A stretch of DNA of 64,000 nt from contig NZ_JAIFRO010000001.1 of NCBI RefSeq assembly GCF_019659805.1, forward strand, positions 205,001-269,000, given 5' to 3'. This DNA comes from Bartonella raoultii. GTDB taxonomy: Bacteria > Pseudomonadota > Alphaproteobacteria > Rhizobiales > Rhizobiaceae. This document shows positions 29,199 through 38,741 of the stretch, piece by piece (position 1 is the stretch's first letter; every line of letters starts with the position of its first letter). The notes beneath the pieces are model-generated. The model ran no database searches. It saw only the letters and a program-made list of their open reading frames with translations, and was not told where the DNA came from. The translations under genes and the position numbers were made by a program.

Positions 29199-30248
29199 AT
29201 GGAAACGATACAAAATAGGTCCAATAAACTTCCTGTTACAGTTCTCACCGGCTATCTTGGATCTGGAAAAACGACTCTTCTCAATCGCATTCTTAGCGAA
29301 AATCATGGCAAACGTTACGTCGTTATTGTCAATGAATTTGGTGAAATTGGTATCGATAATGATCTTATTATTGAATCAGACGAAGAAATTTATGAAATGA
29401 ATAATGGCTGTGTTTGCTGTACTGTGCGCGGTGATCTTATTCGTGTTTTGGAAAGTTTGATGCAACGCGCGCATCGGTTTGATGCAATCATTATAGAAAC
29501 AACAGGGCTTGCCGATCCCGTTCCTGTTGCACAAACTTTTTTTATGGATGATGCAATCCATGAAAAAACAGCTCTCGATAGTGTGATAGCCGTTGTTGAT
29601 GCAAAACATTTTCCGCTTCAATTAAAAAAAAGCCGTGAAGTTGAAGAGCAAATTGCTTTCTCTGATATTATTCTCTTAAATAAAATTGATCTTGTCAGTA
29701 CGCAAGAGCGTGACCATGTGAAATTACTCATTCTGGCAATTAACCCCCACGCCATTCTTTATGAAACAGAGCGCGCCCATATTTCTCTTGAGAAACTCCT
29801 TAACCGTGGTGCCTTTGACCTGCAACGCATTTTAGAAAATGATCCTCATTTTCTCGCTCCACAACATTCAACGCTTAACCAACAACATGCAAACCATGTA
29901 TGTGGACCTGAGTGCACACATGATCATGAACATTCCCATAGCTCTACCATGCATGACGTTACCATCACTTCTGTGAGTTTAAAAACAGGCGCCCTTCAAC
30001 CAGAAAAGTTTTTTCCATGGATTCAACAAGTTACGCAGCAACAAGGTCCAGATATTTTGCGTTTAAAAGGTATTATCGCATTTCAGGGAGATGATGAGCG
30101 TTATGTCATCCAAGGCATACACATGCTCCTTGAAGGACAACATCAACGTCCATGGCGTGAAGGTGAAAACCGTGAAAGCCGACTTGTTTTTATTGGCCGT
30201 ACTCTTGATAGCGAAAAACTGAAAACTGGTTTTGAAAACTGTACATAA
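29199..30248 (+). CDS. CobW/COG0523-family metal chaperone GTPase
   Basis: G3E-family P-loop GTPase of 349 residues. Walker A is TGYLGSGKTTLLN at about 17-29. The metal-binding CVCC lies at 71-74 in NNGCVCCTVRGDL, the guanine-specificity motif is NKIDLVS, and a CobW C-terminal domain follows. A His/Cys-rich insert, HVCGPECTHDHEHSHSS, lies near 229-245, as in members that handle zinc. It probably delivers or senses zinc, but cobalt or another metal cannot be excluded. Tight spacing to the creatininase and WD40 genes implies one operon. Confidence 0.9.
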   Translation: METIQNRSNKLPVTVLTGYLGSGKTTLLNRILSENHGKRYVVIVNEFGEIGIDNDLIIESDEEIYEMNNGCVCCTVRGDLIRVLESLMQRAHRFDAIIIETTGLADPVPVAQTFFMDDAIHEKTALDSVIAVVDAKHFPLQLKKSREVEEQIAFSDIILLNKIDLVSTQERDHVKLLILAINPHAILYETERAHISLEKLLNRGAFDLQRILENDPHFLAPQHSTLNQQHANHVCGPECTHDHEHSHSSTMHDVTITSVSLKTGALQPEKFFPWIQQVTQQQGPDILRLKGIIAFQGDDERYVIQGIHMLLEGQHQRPWREGENRESRLVFIGRTLDSEKLKTGFENCT

Positions 30249-30258
30249 GCGAGAAGCA

Positions 30259-31230
30259 ATGCCAAGCATTACCCATTATGATCTTCAAAATTACTGCCTT
30301 TCCTGTGGTTTTATAGGCAATAAACCAGCCTTTATTTCTGTAGAAGGTTCTATCGTTTTTTTGAACCCAACCCCACAAATCCTTGAAATCCACCAAGGAA
30401 TAATTTCAAGCCATTTTTCTCTTGATAATACAGCAATCATCACAGGTGGAGAAGATGGAAAAGTCTGCCAAACAACAGCAGATGGCCGTACAGAACAATG
30501 CGACAAACAAGAGCGCAAATGGATCAGCAATGTTGCTTTTGGACCAAAGAATATTTTTGCCTTTTCCTCTGCACGCCTCACTGTAGCAAATGTGGGAAAA
30601 GGAAGAGAAGAATTGCTTCATGAACACAGTGTAGAAGGTCTTGCTTTTGCTCCTAAAGGTTTACGACTCGCCGTTGCCCATTATAATGGTGTAACCCTTC
30701 ATTGGCTTTCAACACAAACGCCCCCAACCACATTGATCTGGAAAGGGGCCCATTGTGGTGTTACTTTTTCACCAGACAACCGCTATGTCATTTCCACCAT
30801 GCAAGAAAACGCCCTCCACGGCTGGCGCCTTAGCGATCATCAACATTTACGCATGAGTGGCTATCCAAGCAAAGTGAAAAGCTGGTCGTGGAGTGCAAAA
30901 GGCAAATGGTTAGCAACATCAGGCGCATCCGCTGCAATTGTTTGGCCCTTTCATACAAAAGATGGCCCCATGGGGAAAACACCACTAGAACTTGGCACAC
31001 GAAACAATGTGCTTGTCAGCACCGTTTCATGTCATCCAAGTGAAGAAGTCGTAGCAATAGGCTTTAATGATGGGATGATTTTATGTGCACATTTTGGCGA
31101 TGGAAAACAAGTTCTTCTAAAAGATTGCGGAAAGAGCGCTATCTCAACACTAAACTGGGATAAAACAGGACATAACCTCGCCTTTGGGAGTGAAAGTGGT
31201 GAATGTGGGGTTATCAACGTCACAGCATGA
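30259..31230 (+). CDS. WD40-repeat protein
   Basis: A 323-residue beta-propeller with weak WD repeats. Typical strands are TAIITGGEDGKVCQTTADGR, VTFSPDNRYVISTMQENALH-GW, WSWSAKGKWLATSGASAAIV-W and LNWDKTGHNLAFGSESGECG. Propellers serve as protein-binding platforms; no signal peptide is seen, so it is cytoplasmic. The frame extends 9 codons upstream into cobW, but ATG 30259 has GAGAAG before it and starts 10 bp after the cobW stop. A WD40 gene directly behind this CobW type is, as I recall, conserved in related bacteria and suggests a functional link. Confidence 0.85.
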   Translation: MPSITHYDLQNYCLSCGFIGNKPAFISVEGSIVFLNPTPQILEIHQGIISSHFSLDNTAIITGGEDGKVCQTTADGRTEQCDKQERKWISNVAFGPKNIFAFSSARLTVANVGKGREELLHEHSVEGLAFAPKGLRLAVAHYNGVTLHWLSTQTPPTTLIWKGAHCGVTFSPDNRYVISTMQENALHGWRLSDHQHLRMSGYPSKVKSWSWSAKGKWLATSGASAAIVWPFHTKDGPMGKTPLELGTRNNVLVSTVSCHPSEEVVAIGFNDGMILCAHFGDGKQVLLKDCGKSAISTLNWDKTGHNLAFGSESGECGVINVTA

Positions 31231-31876
31231 AAACATTCCCAAAACAATATTGCGCAATTTACAACAAGCAAAAAGCCTTTCCAAGATACGTGAAAAAATC
31301 TGCTTTCTTTTTAAAAAGACAAAACAGAAAACAAAATAGCAGCTCCTAATTCACGCTATCTCCTACTCTTAAAGAGAATCTTCAAGCGCCCAACAATAGT
31401 CTCGAAATTATAATCCTCTTACGACATCGCTAAAAGCTTATCCTATAAACTCTTTATTGCTAAACCACAGATAGATATTAATAACGCCACTTTGGCTTTT
31501 CTTTTATTATAATCGTGATGTATCATGCTTTATGGATAACCCTAGCCGCAAAGCTTATATCAACAAGATGTTAATCACCCCCATGTATATTTCAAAAATA
31601 TCATATAGATTAAACAGAAAAAACGGCACAATCATCTATCTTATTATCTTAAAAAGAAAGACTTTAAGAGCATATAAATTTTAAATATTTATCATCATAA
31701 TGGAGAATAAAAGTTCTTTTTAAGCCTTACTGAAAACGTAAAATAATATGTCCCGTATAGCTTTAATATATTGTTTTTACGTAATAAATTTTTAAATTAT
31801 ATAAATAAACAATAACACAATAACATTACAATTTGTATTTATTCTCTTTATGAGAGGTGTATCAAAAAATATAAAA
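31231..31876. other. Non-coding gap between WD40 gene and first autotransporter
   Basis: AT-rich, between convergent genes. I found no gene and no clear terminator for the autotransporter at its right edge. Confidence 0.45.
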
Positions 31877-34800
31877 TTAAAAATGATAGCGTAATCCACC
31901 AGAAAAATGTGTTCCAGAAAAACCCGCTTTGGTTAATTTATACTGATATGTCAAATCGCTATGAAATGCAATCTTTGGAGACAGCCGTGCAGAAAAACCA
32001 AAGCCAGTTTCAAAAGAAGAACCAAAAGCCCCTAAGAGAAAATTATCCCCCAAATACACATGGTGTTTATCGCTAAAATCACGAATAACGTGAAATTTAC
32101 TATAGAAGGAAACCCCTTGTGACTTTTCAAGAGCCATAAGCGCTTTAGTTAAACGCCCACCGATACGCATCATCCAATAATCTGGTTTTTTCATATCAAT
32201 CGTAAAATTATCAACATCGCGTGTTTCATGAAACTGAAGATGTTGGTAAACAAATTGAACTTGCGGATCAAATATAAAACCGCGACATCCAAGCATAAAT
32301 TCTTTACCAGCAGTTAAGGAAATGCTCAGAGGGTTTCCTCTTAATGCTGCCGTCTTTCCTCGTTTAAGGGTAAAAACATTCCCCTGAAACAGACCATAAG
32401 ATAAGAGACCATCCATATAAAGTCCTGTATTATGCTGCATACTGCTATATGCCGTTACTGTCCATTTCTTAAATGTACTTTCTTGGCTTTGTTCAACATT
32501 TTGAGGCTGTAAAGAAAGTTTACCATAAGTTCCCATAAGCCCAAAAGATGTCGTAGTGTATATATTCTCGATGAGACTGAGCAAAATACCCGCCTCTATA
32601 GCATTATAATCCACATCCCCTCCATAGCCATATTCAAGTGTAGACAAATTAGAACTATAACGATGATTACTGCTATAACCGTGCAAAAAGAGAGCAGGAT
32701 TTTTATCCATTTTAAACAACTGTTGAGAAAAAACGCGCTGCATTTCTAACTGTTTATTTTGATTGCTGATATCGAGAAATCCAGCATGCGATAAAGTATT
32801 TGGCAAAAGAAGATAAGTCGAAACTTGCGGCACAACGGCTCTTACACTTTTTTTCAAATGAGGAACAGATGCAGAAACTGGTATCATTGGTGCAAAAAGA
32901 GAAACGCGTGTTTCAATAGAAGAGTGAGGAACGGAGGCAACAAGAACGGGTAGAGAAGAAGACGTGACCGGATCAGAAGCATGAGGCGTTGAAGAAACGG
33001 GAACAGAGGGGGAAGAAGAAGTGGGGTCAGGAAAACGAGAGGAAGAAGAAACAAGAGCGGGTACGGAAGAATGTACTGTCGGATCAGAAGAATGAGGCGT
33101 TGAAGAGATAGGAACAGAGGGGGAAGAAGAAGTGGGGTCAGGAGCGCGAGAAGAAAAGGAAACAAGGACGGGTACGGAAGAATGTACTGTCGGATCAGAA
33201 GAATGAGGCGTTGAAGAGACAGGAACAGAAGGGGAAGAAGAAGTGGGGTCAGGAGCGCGAGAAGAAAAGGAAACAAGGACGGGTACGGAAGAATGTACTG
33301 TCGGATCAGAAGAATGAGGCGTTGAAGAGACAGGAACAGAAGGGGAAGAAGAAGTGGGGTCAGGAGCGCGAGAAGAAAAGGAAACAAGGACGGGTACGGA
33401 AGAATGTACTGTCGGATCAGAAGAATGAGGCGTTGAAGAGACAGGAACAGAAGGGGAAGAAGAAGTGGGCTCAGGAGCGCGAGAGGTAGGAAGAATCAGA
33501 ACGGGTACAGAAGGCGTTATCGGATCAGAAGCGTGAGGCGTTGAAGAAGCGGGAACAGAGGAGGAAGAAGAAGTGGGATCCGGAGAGCGAGAGGTAGGAG
33601 GAACAAGGGGGGAGATAGAAGGAAAAAAGCCTACCGGAATAGGCTCATCTGCGGCAGGTAAAGCACCAAAAGGTGGAGAAGAAAAGTCTGATGTTGTAAC
33701 AGGAGGTAAAAAGGTCTCTCCTCCAGAAACTTCCGTTTTTGTTTCAAAATCAGAATCCATAGGATGCCCTGCAATCTCAGTTATATTAGGAAACACATCA
33801 GAAGAAGAAGGAGAAGCAACAAATTTACTTTCAAGGCGAAAGTCCCAAAATGTTTGTGCATCTTTAAGAACTTTTTGAGCAGGATCTGCAGGACCTGAAG
33901 AAGAACTTGGACCATAAGCAACAAGATGATACTGATAAGGTGAGCCATACGGTGTAACATACCCACCACTCAGCTTAAAAGAATCCTCCTTTGCTGTTCC
34001 ATAAGCCTGAATAATAGAAATCCCTTGGTTATTTCCACCCTCTCCGGTCAGTGCCCCAGGACTTCCTGGAGCACTATACACATGTACCATGGTTTCTCCC
34101 AAAACATCACCATTGATTAAAAGCCTATCCGTCTTTTGCTCTTGAAGCGTTCCCCCCTTATCTAAATAACTATTAAGATAAAGCTGTGCACCATCTTTTG
34201 CCTGATAAACGCTACCCTTTCCTTTTCCAACGAGGAGAGTTTGATACATAGTGTTATCTGTATCTATGGATTTTAACCTTTCAAAAACAAGAGAGCTCTT
34301 TTCAAGATGAAGTGAAGAAACAGAAGAATAATCACTTGAAAGAGAAGCCGTGGAAGCAAAACTTTGTAATTTTTCATATTTGGGTCGCAATAAAATCCAT
34401 TTTGAATCGTTCTTTAATACAATTCTGGCCGTAGCACTCTGATCCATAAAGGCGCCCCCTTTAAGCGTAGAGGCATCAGCAGTAATATTCACAAAAGCAT
34501 CCTCTTCAGCTTTTAGCAATAAATCTCCAAAGACGCTTGAACCTTCTGTCAATTGAATCAAACTCTCAAATTTACGGCTGTAAAGAGCAGCGCTTTCGGG
34601 AACTTTAAAATCCGTATTTTTCAACTGGACTTCCCCTTTTCCAGATAAAATGATTTTTCCCATTCCTTGAAAAACACCTTCCCAAAAAAAGTTCATCCCA
34701 TGAAACCCTCTATTTCTTACAAGAAAAGAGGAACTTTCAATCTGAACCGCTTTACTATCATTTCCCTCTAAAAAAATTCCATGGCTATTAACAACATTAA

Positions 34801-35557
34801 CTCTCCCTTTCTCAAGTGCAAGAGTGCCAGCACCTTGAAGAACAGAAAAAGCCGCACGTTGATTATAATTGCCTACCGCTTGTTCTCTTCTTTTGCCATA
34901 TTGTCCCCTCCCCATAATTGCAACATTTTTTAAATTAATTTCTCCCTCTCCTGCTACTTGAATCCCAATCCCATCAGAAAAATCAATTTTTCCCTTTTCC
35001 ATTTGTATTTTTGCTTTGCCATGGCTTAAAAGACTTATTGCACCAGATTGCGTTGTAATGGTTGTATCGCTTAAAAAAACGAATGAACTCTCACCAACGG
35101 CACTCACCCCCATTCCTGTCGCTTTAATCACTCCCTCTCGCATCTCAAATGCTCCCCCCTCATCAACCTCTGCTCCAATCGATATATTATTGAGCATAGA
35201 ATCGCTAAGAGAAACGCCTCCCTTTTTTGAAGCTTTGATAGCCGTTGTCCAAGAGCTTTCTTCTGAATGAGCATTTATGTTAGCAATACCGTTAACGATG
35301 ATCTTCTGACCTTCGATAAGTGTATCTTTTCCCGATGCCTCTATCGCTGCACCACTGCTTTTATCCCTGACATTGTAGATTTTATTAGAAATTTCATGCT
35401 GTTGACCATCATTACAGCGATAAAATGATGCGCTTTCACTACATGAATAGAATTCTTTTCCAGAAGAAGATTCATGTGCATCAACGTGATGTACCAAAAA
35501 AAATAGAACGGTTGTAAAACGATATAAAGAAAAAGGATATTGAGAGATTTTGATCAT
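31877..35557 (-). CDS. Autotransporter 1, BafA/Cfa-like, with Ser/Pro repeat linker
   Basis: Type Va autotransporter of 1226 residues. The signal is YRFTTVLFFLVHHVDA. The passenger begins with a cysteine pair (YSCSESASFYRCNDG) and is a predicted beta-helix. It closes with the family blocks YQTLLVGKGKGSVYQAKDGA, TDRLLINGDVLGETMVHVYS and FWDFRLESKF near residue 569. Residues about 650-890 are a Ser/Pro/Thr linker with four near-identical 37-residue repeats and degenerate flanking copies. From VVPQVSTYLLLPN (about 907) to GGLRYHF runs the beta-barrel, which ends in phenylalanine as outer-membrane proteins do. The barrel and N-terminal pattern resemble Bartonella BafA and Cfa autotransporters. 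The frame extends 16 codons further upstream, but MIKISQYPFSLYRFTT matches the starts of its paralogues. Confidence 0.88.
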   Translation of the reverse strand: MIKISQYPFSLYRFTTVLFFLVHHVDAHESSSGKEFYSCSESASFYRCNDGQQHEISNKIYNVRDKSSGAAIEASGKDTLIEGQKIIVNGIANINAHSEESSWTTAIKASKKGGVSLSDSMLNNISIGAEVDEGGAFEMREGVIKATGMGVSAVGESSFVFLSDTTITTQSGAISLLSHGKAKIQMEKGKIDFSDGIGIQVAGEGEINLKNVAIMGRGQYGKRREQAVGNYNQRAAFSVLQGAGTLALEKGRVNVVNSHGIFLEGNDSKAVQIESSSFLVRNRGFHGMNFFWEGVFQGMGKIILSGKGEVQLKNTDFKVPESAALYSRKFESLIQLTEGSSVFGDLLLKAEEDAFVNITADASTLKGGAFMDQSATARIVLKNDSKWILLRPKYEKLQSFASTASLSSDYSSVSSLHLEKSSLVFERLKSIDTDNTMYQTLLVGKGKGSVYQAKDGAQLYLNSYLDKGGTLQEQKTDRLLINGDVLGETMVHVYSAPGSPGALTGEGGNNQGISIIQAYGTAKEDSFKLSGGYVTPYGSPYQYHLVAYGPSSSSGPADPAQKVLKDAQTFWDFRLESKFVASPSSSDVFPNITEIAGHPMDSDFETKTEVSGGETFLPPVTTSDFSSPPFGALPAADEPIPVGFFPSISPLVPPTSRSPDPTSSSSSVPASSTPHASDPITPSVPVLILPTSRAPEPTSSSPSVPVSSTPHSSDPTVHSSVPVLVSFSSRAPDPTSSSPSVPVSSTPHSSDPTVHSSVPVLVSFSSRAPDPTSSSPSVPVSSTPHSSDPTVHSSVPVLVSFSSRAPDPTSSSPSVPISSTPHSSDPTVHSSVPALVSSSSRFPDPTSSSPSVPVSSTPHASDPVTSSSLPVLVASVPHSSIETRVSLFAPMIPVSASVPHLKKSVRAVVPQVSTYLLLPNTLSHAGFLDISNQNKQLEMQRVFSQQLFKMDKNPALFLHGYSSNHRYSSNLSTLEYGYGGDVDYNAIEAGILLSLIENIYTTTSFGLMGTYGKLSLQPQNVEQSQESTFKKWTVTAYSSMQHNTGLYMDGLLSYGLFQGNVFTLKRGKTAALRGNPLSISLTAGKEFMLGCRGFIFDPQVQFVYQHLQFHETRDVDNFTIDMKKPDYWMMRIGGRLTKALMALEKSQGVSFYSKFHVIRDFSDKHHVYLGDNFLLGAFGSSFETGFGFSARLSPKIAFHSDLTYQYKLTKAGFSGTHFSGGLRYHF
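33061..33504. repeat. Four 111-bp tandem repeats in the autotransporter 1 linker
   Basis: Copies begin at 33061, 33172, 33283 and 33394, each exactly 111 bp apart (marker GTACGGAAGAATGTACTGTC), nearly identical, and in frame: 37 codons each, encoding SSTPHSSDPTVHSSVP and SSRAPDPTSSSPSVP. More diverged copies flank the array on both sides, from about 32940 to 33600. Near identity implies recent expansion. Confidence 0.95.
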
Positions 35558-35648
35558 AATTTTTCTGCAAACTTTCTTCCCCTTCCCATAAAAACAAAAA
35601 CACACGCCCTGCTTTATTATATACGGGGCATATAATACATTTTGTATT

Positions 35649-35677
35649 TTATTAATCCATTTTGTATTTTATGTAAA
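35649..35677 (-). promoter_or_regulatory. Promoter-like element of autotransporter 1
   Basis: Minus strand TTTACA (35677-35672), 17 bp containing TAAAATACAAAATG, then TAATAA (35654-35649). It lies about 92 nt upstream of the start codon. A second partial copy of AAAATACAAAATG follows immediately downstream. Confidence 0.55.
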
Positions 35678-35971
35678 GTCAAAATTTTAAAATATGAAAA
35701 ATGTCATAATCAAAATCCAGAATTCTCACAAAAAGCGTATCAAAATATCCTTGAAAAACATAAGCAAAGCGGCATTTTAAAAATGTCGCTTTTTCAAAAC
35801 ATCGTATCAATTTATCTATGGTCAAAATTGCCATAAAAGTGAAAATTCATAATATGAAAATAAAAAAGCATGGCGTATAGTTTTCTCATCTCATTGCTAA
35901 AATGAGAAAATACGCCCATAAAATGAGATCTTTAAGATATGTAAGAGACTGCTCTTACTGTAAAAAACAAG
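35678..35971. other. Non-coding gap between autotransporters 1 and 2
   Basis: Holds two weak hairpins: GCGGCATTTT/AAAATGTCGC around 35772-35792 followed by a T run on the plus strand, and TTTTCTCAT/ATGAGAAAA at 35881-35910. No gene seen. Confidence 0.4.
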
Positions 35972-36001
35972 AAAAGCCACAAGGTGTACCTTGTGGCTTT
36001 T
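35972..36001 (-). terminator. Terminator of autotransporter 2
   Basis: 14-bp stem AAAAGCCACAAGGT / ACCTTGTGGCTTTT with a 2-nt spacer, 22 bp past the stop codon at 36024. Confidence 0.85.
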
Positions 36002-36023
36002 AAAAGAATTATTAAAAAACAAA

Positions 36024-38741
36024 TTAGAAATGATAGCGTAATCCACCAGAAAAACTGGTCCCTGAAAAACCAGCCTTGCTTAGCTTATGCTGATAAACCA
36101 AATCACCATAGAATGTAAACTTTTGCGACAATTTTGCCTTAAAACCTAGCCCAGCTTCTAGAGAAGACCCCAAAGCACCCAATTTAAAAGCATCTTTGAA
36201 ATGGACAGATTTTTTTTCTTCTAAACTATGCGAAAGATGAATCTTACTATAAAAAGAAACATCATAATCCTTTTCTAAAGCAAGCGTTTTTCTCAAAAAT
36301 CCACCAACACGCATTGTCCATTGATCCAGTCTTCCCATATCAACATCAAAATTATCAATATCACGGACCTTATCAAACTGAAGATGTTGATAAACAACTT
36401 GAAGTTGTGGATCAAAAACAAGACCTTTATGTCCTGTTAGAAATGTTTTTCCCCCCATCAAAGAAGCACTAAAAGGTTTGCTCTTCAATGTTGCAGTTTT
36501 ACCCCGTAAAGGTGTAAAAACATCACCTTGGAATAAACCATAAGATAAAAGACCATCAATATAAAAGCCAGCATCATGCTGCATACTACCATAGGCTGTC
36601 ACAGTCCATTTATCAAATGTACTTTCTTGACTTTGTTCGACATCCAAGGGTTCCAGAGAAAGCTTGCCATAAGATCCCATAAGGCCCAAGGATATAGCAT
36701 TGTCAGTATTCTCAATTGTATGTAACAAAACACCTGTCTCGATAGCATGATAACCAAGATCACCGCCATATCCATATTCCAATACAGACAGATCTGAAGT
36801 ATAATGGTAACTTCCCCCATAGGCACGTGAAAATAAAGCAGAACTTTTATGTGTTTCTAACATTCCAGAAGAAGTTGTACGCAATATCTCCAATTGCTTA
36901 TTTTGATTGCTAAGATCCATCAATCCACTATGGAATATACTATTTGGCAACAGCAGATAAGTCGAAACTTGCGGAACAACAGCCTTTTCCATCACTCCAG
37001 AATGATATTCCCGATCAAGACCCGTAACGGAACCAAATTGGGAATAAAAATCTGACACAAGTCGAGACCCAGAAGGCCGAGAACCAGAAGATAGACTAGA
37101 TTCGCTATGAGGATCGATATGCCCATTCTCAAGACGGAAGTCCCAAAAATCTCCTTCACCTTCAACGAGTCTTTGCGTGAAATCGGCCCTCCCTAAATCA
37201 GATTGTGGTCCATAAGCGCGCAGCCTGTACTGATAAGGTGAACCATCCAATGCGACATAATCACCTTCCAACTTAAAAGAATCTTTCTCAGCTGTTCCAG
37301 AGACCTGAATAATGGAAATACCTTTATTATTTCCATATTGTCCTGTTCCTTCTCCTAAACTTCCAGCAACAGCTCGCACACGCACCATTGTCTTTCCCGA
37401 GACATTCCCATGAATTAAAAGCCGATCAGTTTTTTGTTTTTGAAGAACTCCACCCTTATTAAGGTAAGTATTAAGATAAAGACGCGCATGACCTTGCGCC
37501 TTATAAACCTCACCTTCTCCATTGCCAATGCGCAGTGTTTGATAATCACTCGCTATATTCGCCCTTGGTTTTTCAAAAGAAATAGAACTCCCCATCAGAT
37601 GTATTAATGAAACCGACGAGACACCTACAGAAACAGAATCGCGTACCCCCCCATATCTTGGTTGTGATAAAATCCATTCTGAACCATTTGTTAACCGAAG
37701 CTCAGCAAAAGACCCTTCATCAAGACGCACTCCTCCCTTAAGGGTCGAAGCATCAGCTGAAATCTTTAAAAAAGAATCTTTTTCAGCTTTTAATAATAGA
37801 TCCCCAGAAATTTCAGATTTTCCTAAAAGTTTAATAAGACCACCGGATTTTTCGCTATAAATAGCGACACTTTCTGGTGCTTTTAATGTGCTAGCATATA
37901 AATGAACATTGCCTCGCTTAAGCAAATTGGTCTTTGGCAAACTTCCAAATAACACACCTTCCCCAAAAAAACGATAAAGTCTCTCTTTTTCATAAAGACC
38001 AGTATTTAGCCGATCCGCTTCAGAAGCTTGCCCATCAAAAAAACGCAAAGCATAATGTCTATTCCCCTCCACAACAACCATGGAATCTTTCATATCAATA
38101 TAACCAACGTTTCCTTGAAATGAAACACCATGAGCCCTCGTCACATTAACCTTACCTGTCTCAAAACGAATATAGCCACCATTTTGAGACATCTGAAAAG
38201 CTGAATTTTCACTATGTTTACTGCTCTGAGCTCTCAGTCCCCCCTTTTGGGTAATATTCACGCTCTTTAAAGAAATTTGTCCTTTTTCTCTTGTAAGAAT
38301 TCCTGTCCCCTTTGTCAGATCAATTTCTCCTCCTTCTATATAAACTTCTCCTAAATGATCTGCTATTATAGCATACTGCCAAAACCTTTCTCCCACAATA
38401 TCAGCATTTATCGCATCTTTAATGGTGATATTCTTTCCCTTAATCGCTGTATTTTCTCCAGATGCTCTTATAGCAGACTCTTTATTTGTGTCCTTCATTT
38501 TCTGATAAGTCTTATGAGAAATAGAGCCCTTAAGCCCCCTATTACACCAAAGAAACGGATCTTCTATCCTACATGAAAATTCATTTTCACCCTTTTGCAC
38601 GGCAACCGCAACAGAAGTATTTGATTGTACGCTAGCACTTGTAGTATCCGTTTGAACCCCAGCGCTAACATTGTTTACAAAAAAAAGGATGGCTGTCGTA
38701 AAAGTACATAAAGAGAAATGATTTTGAAATATTTTGACCAT
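36024..38741 (-). CDS. Autotransporter 2, BafA-like, short linker
   Basis: Autotransporter of 905 residues, the most compact of the group. The signal is FQNHFSLCTFTTAILFFVNN-VSA. The passenger starts with the cysteine pair FSCRIEDPFLWCNRG and is a beta-helix with repeats such as GKNITIKDAINADIV and GNVGYIDMKDSMVVVEGN. The closing blocks YQTLRIGNGEGEVYKAQGHA, TDRLLIHGNVSGKTMVRVRA and FWDFRLENG (about 532) follow. A short linker without repeats leads to the barrel from VVPQVSTYLLLPN (about 589) to GGLRYHF. With one passenger and one barrel it is the closest in plan to BafA, the secreted angiogenic factor of Bartonella; that assignment is inference. GGTGG precedes the ATG by 7 nt. Confidence 0.88.
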   Translation of the reverse strand: MVKIFQNHFSLCTFTTAILFFVNNVSAGVQTDTTSASVQSNTSVAVAVQKGENEFSCRIEDPFLWCNRGLKGSISHKTYQKMKDTNKESAIRASGENTAIKGKNITIKDAINADIVGERFWQYAIIADHLGEVYIEGGEIDLTKGTGILTREKGQISLKSVNITQKGGLRAQSSKHSENSAFQMSQNGGYIRFETGKVNVTRAHGVSFQGNVGYIDMKDSMVVVEGNRHYALRFFDGQASEADRLNTGLYEKERLYRFFGEGVLFGSLPKTNLLKRGNVHLYASTLKAPESVAIYSEKSGGLIKLLGKSEISGDLLLKAEKDSFLKISADASTLKGGVRLDEGSFAELRLTNGSEWILSQPRYGGVRDSVSVGVSSVSLIHLMGSSISFEKPRANIASDYQTLRIGNGEGEVYKAQGHARLYLNTYLNKGGVLQKQKTDRLLIHGNVSGKTMVRVRAVAGSLGEGTGQYGNNKGISIIQVSGTAEKDSFKLEGDYVALDGSPYQYRLRAYGPQSDLGRADFTQRLVEGEGDFWDFRLENGHIDPHSESSLSSGSRPSGSRLVSDFYSQFGSVTGLDREYHSGVMEKAVVPQVSTYLLLPNSIFHSGLMDLSNQNKQLEILRTTSSGMLETHKSSALFSRAYGGSYHYTSDLSVLEYGYGGDLGYHAIETGVLLHTIENTDNAISLGLMGSYGKLSLEPLDVEQSQESTFDKWTVTAYGSMQHDAGFYIDGLLSYGLFQGDVFTPLRGKTATLKSKPFSASLMGGKTFLTGHKGLVFDPQLQVVYQHLQFDKVRDIDNFDVDMGRLDQWTMRVGGFLRKTLALEKDYDVSFYSKIHLSHSLEEKKSVHFKDAFKLGALGSSLEAGLGFKAKLSQKFTFYGDLVYQHKLSKAGFSGTSFSGGLRYHF

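Noticed and set aside
33211-33489. Plus-strand frame of 92 codons, rich in Lys/Glu/Gln repeats, opposite autotransporter 1
   Set aside because: It is the antisense reading of the 111-bp linker repeats; open only because the repeat lacks stops in that frame. No ribosome binding site.
33061-33504. Regularly spaced repeats considered as a CRISPR array
   Set aside because: Repeats are 111 bp, contiguous, in frame and coding, with no unique spacers and no cas genes.
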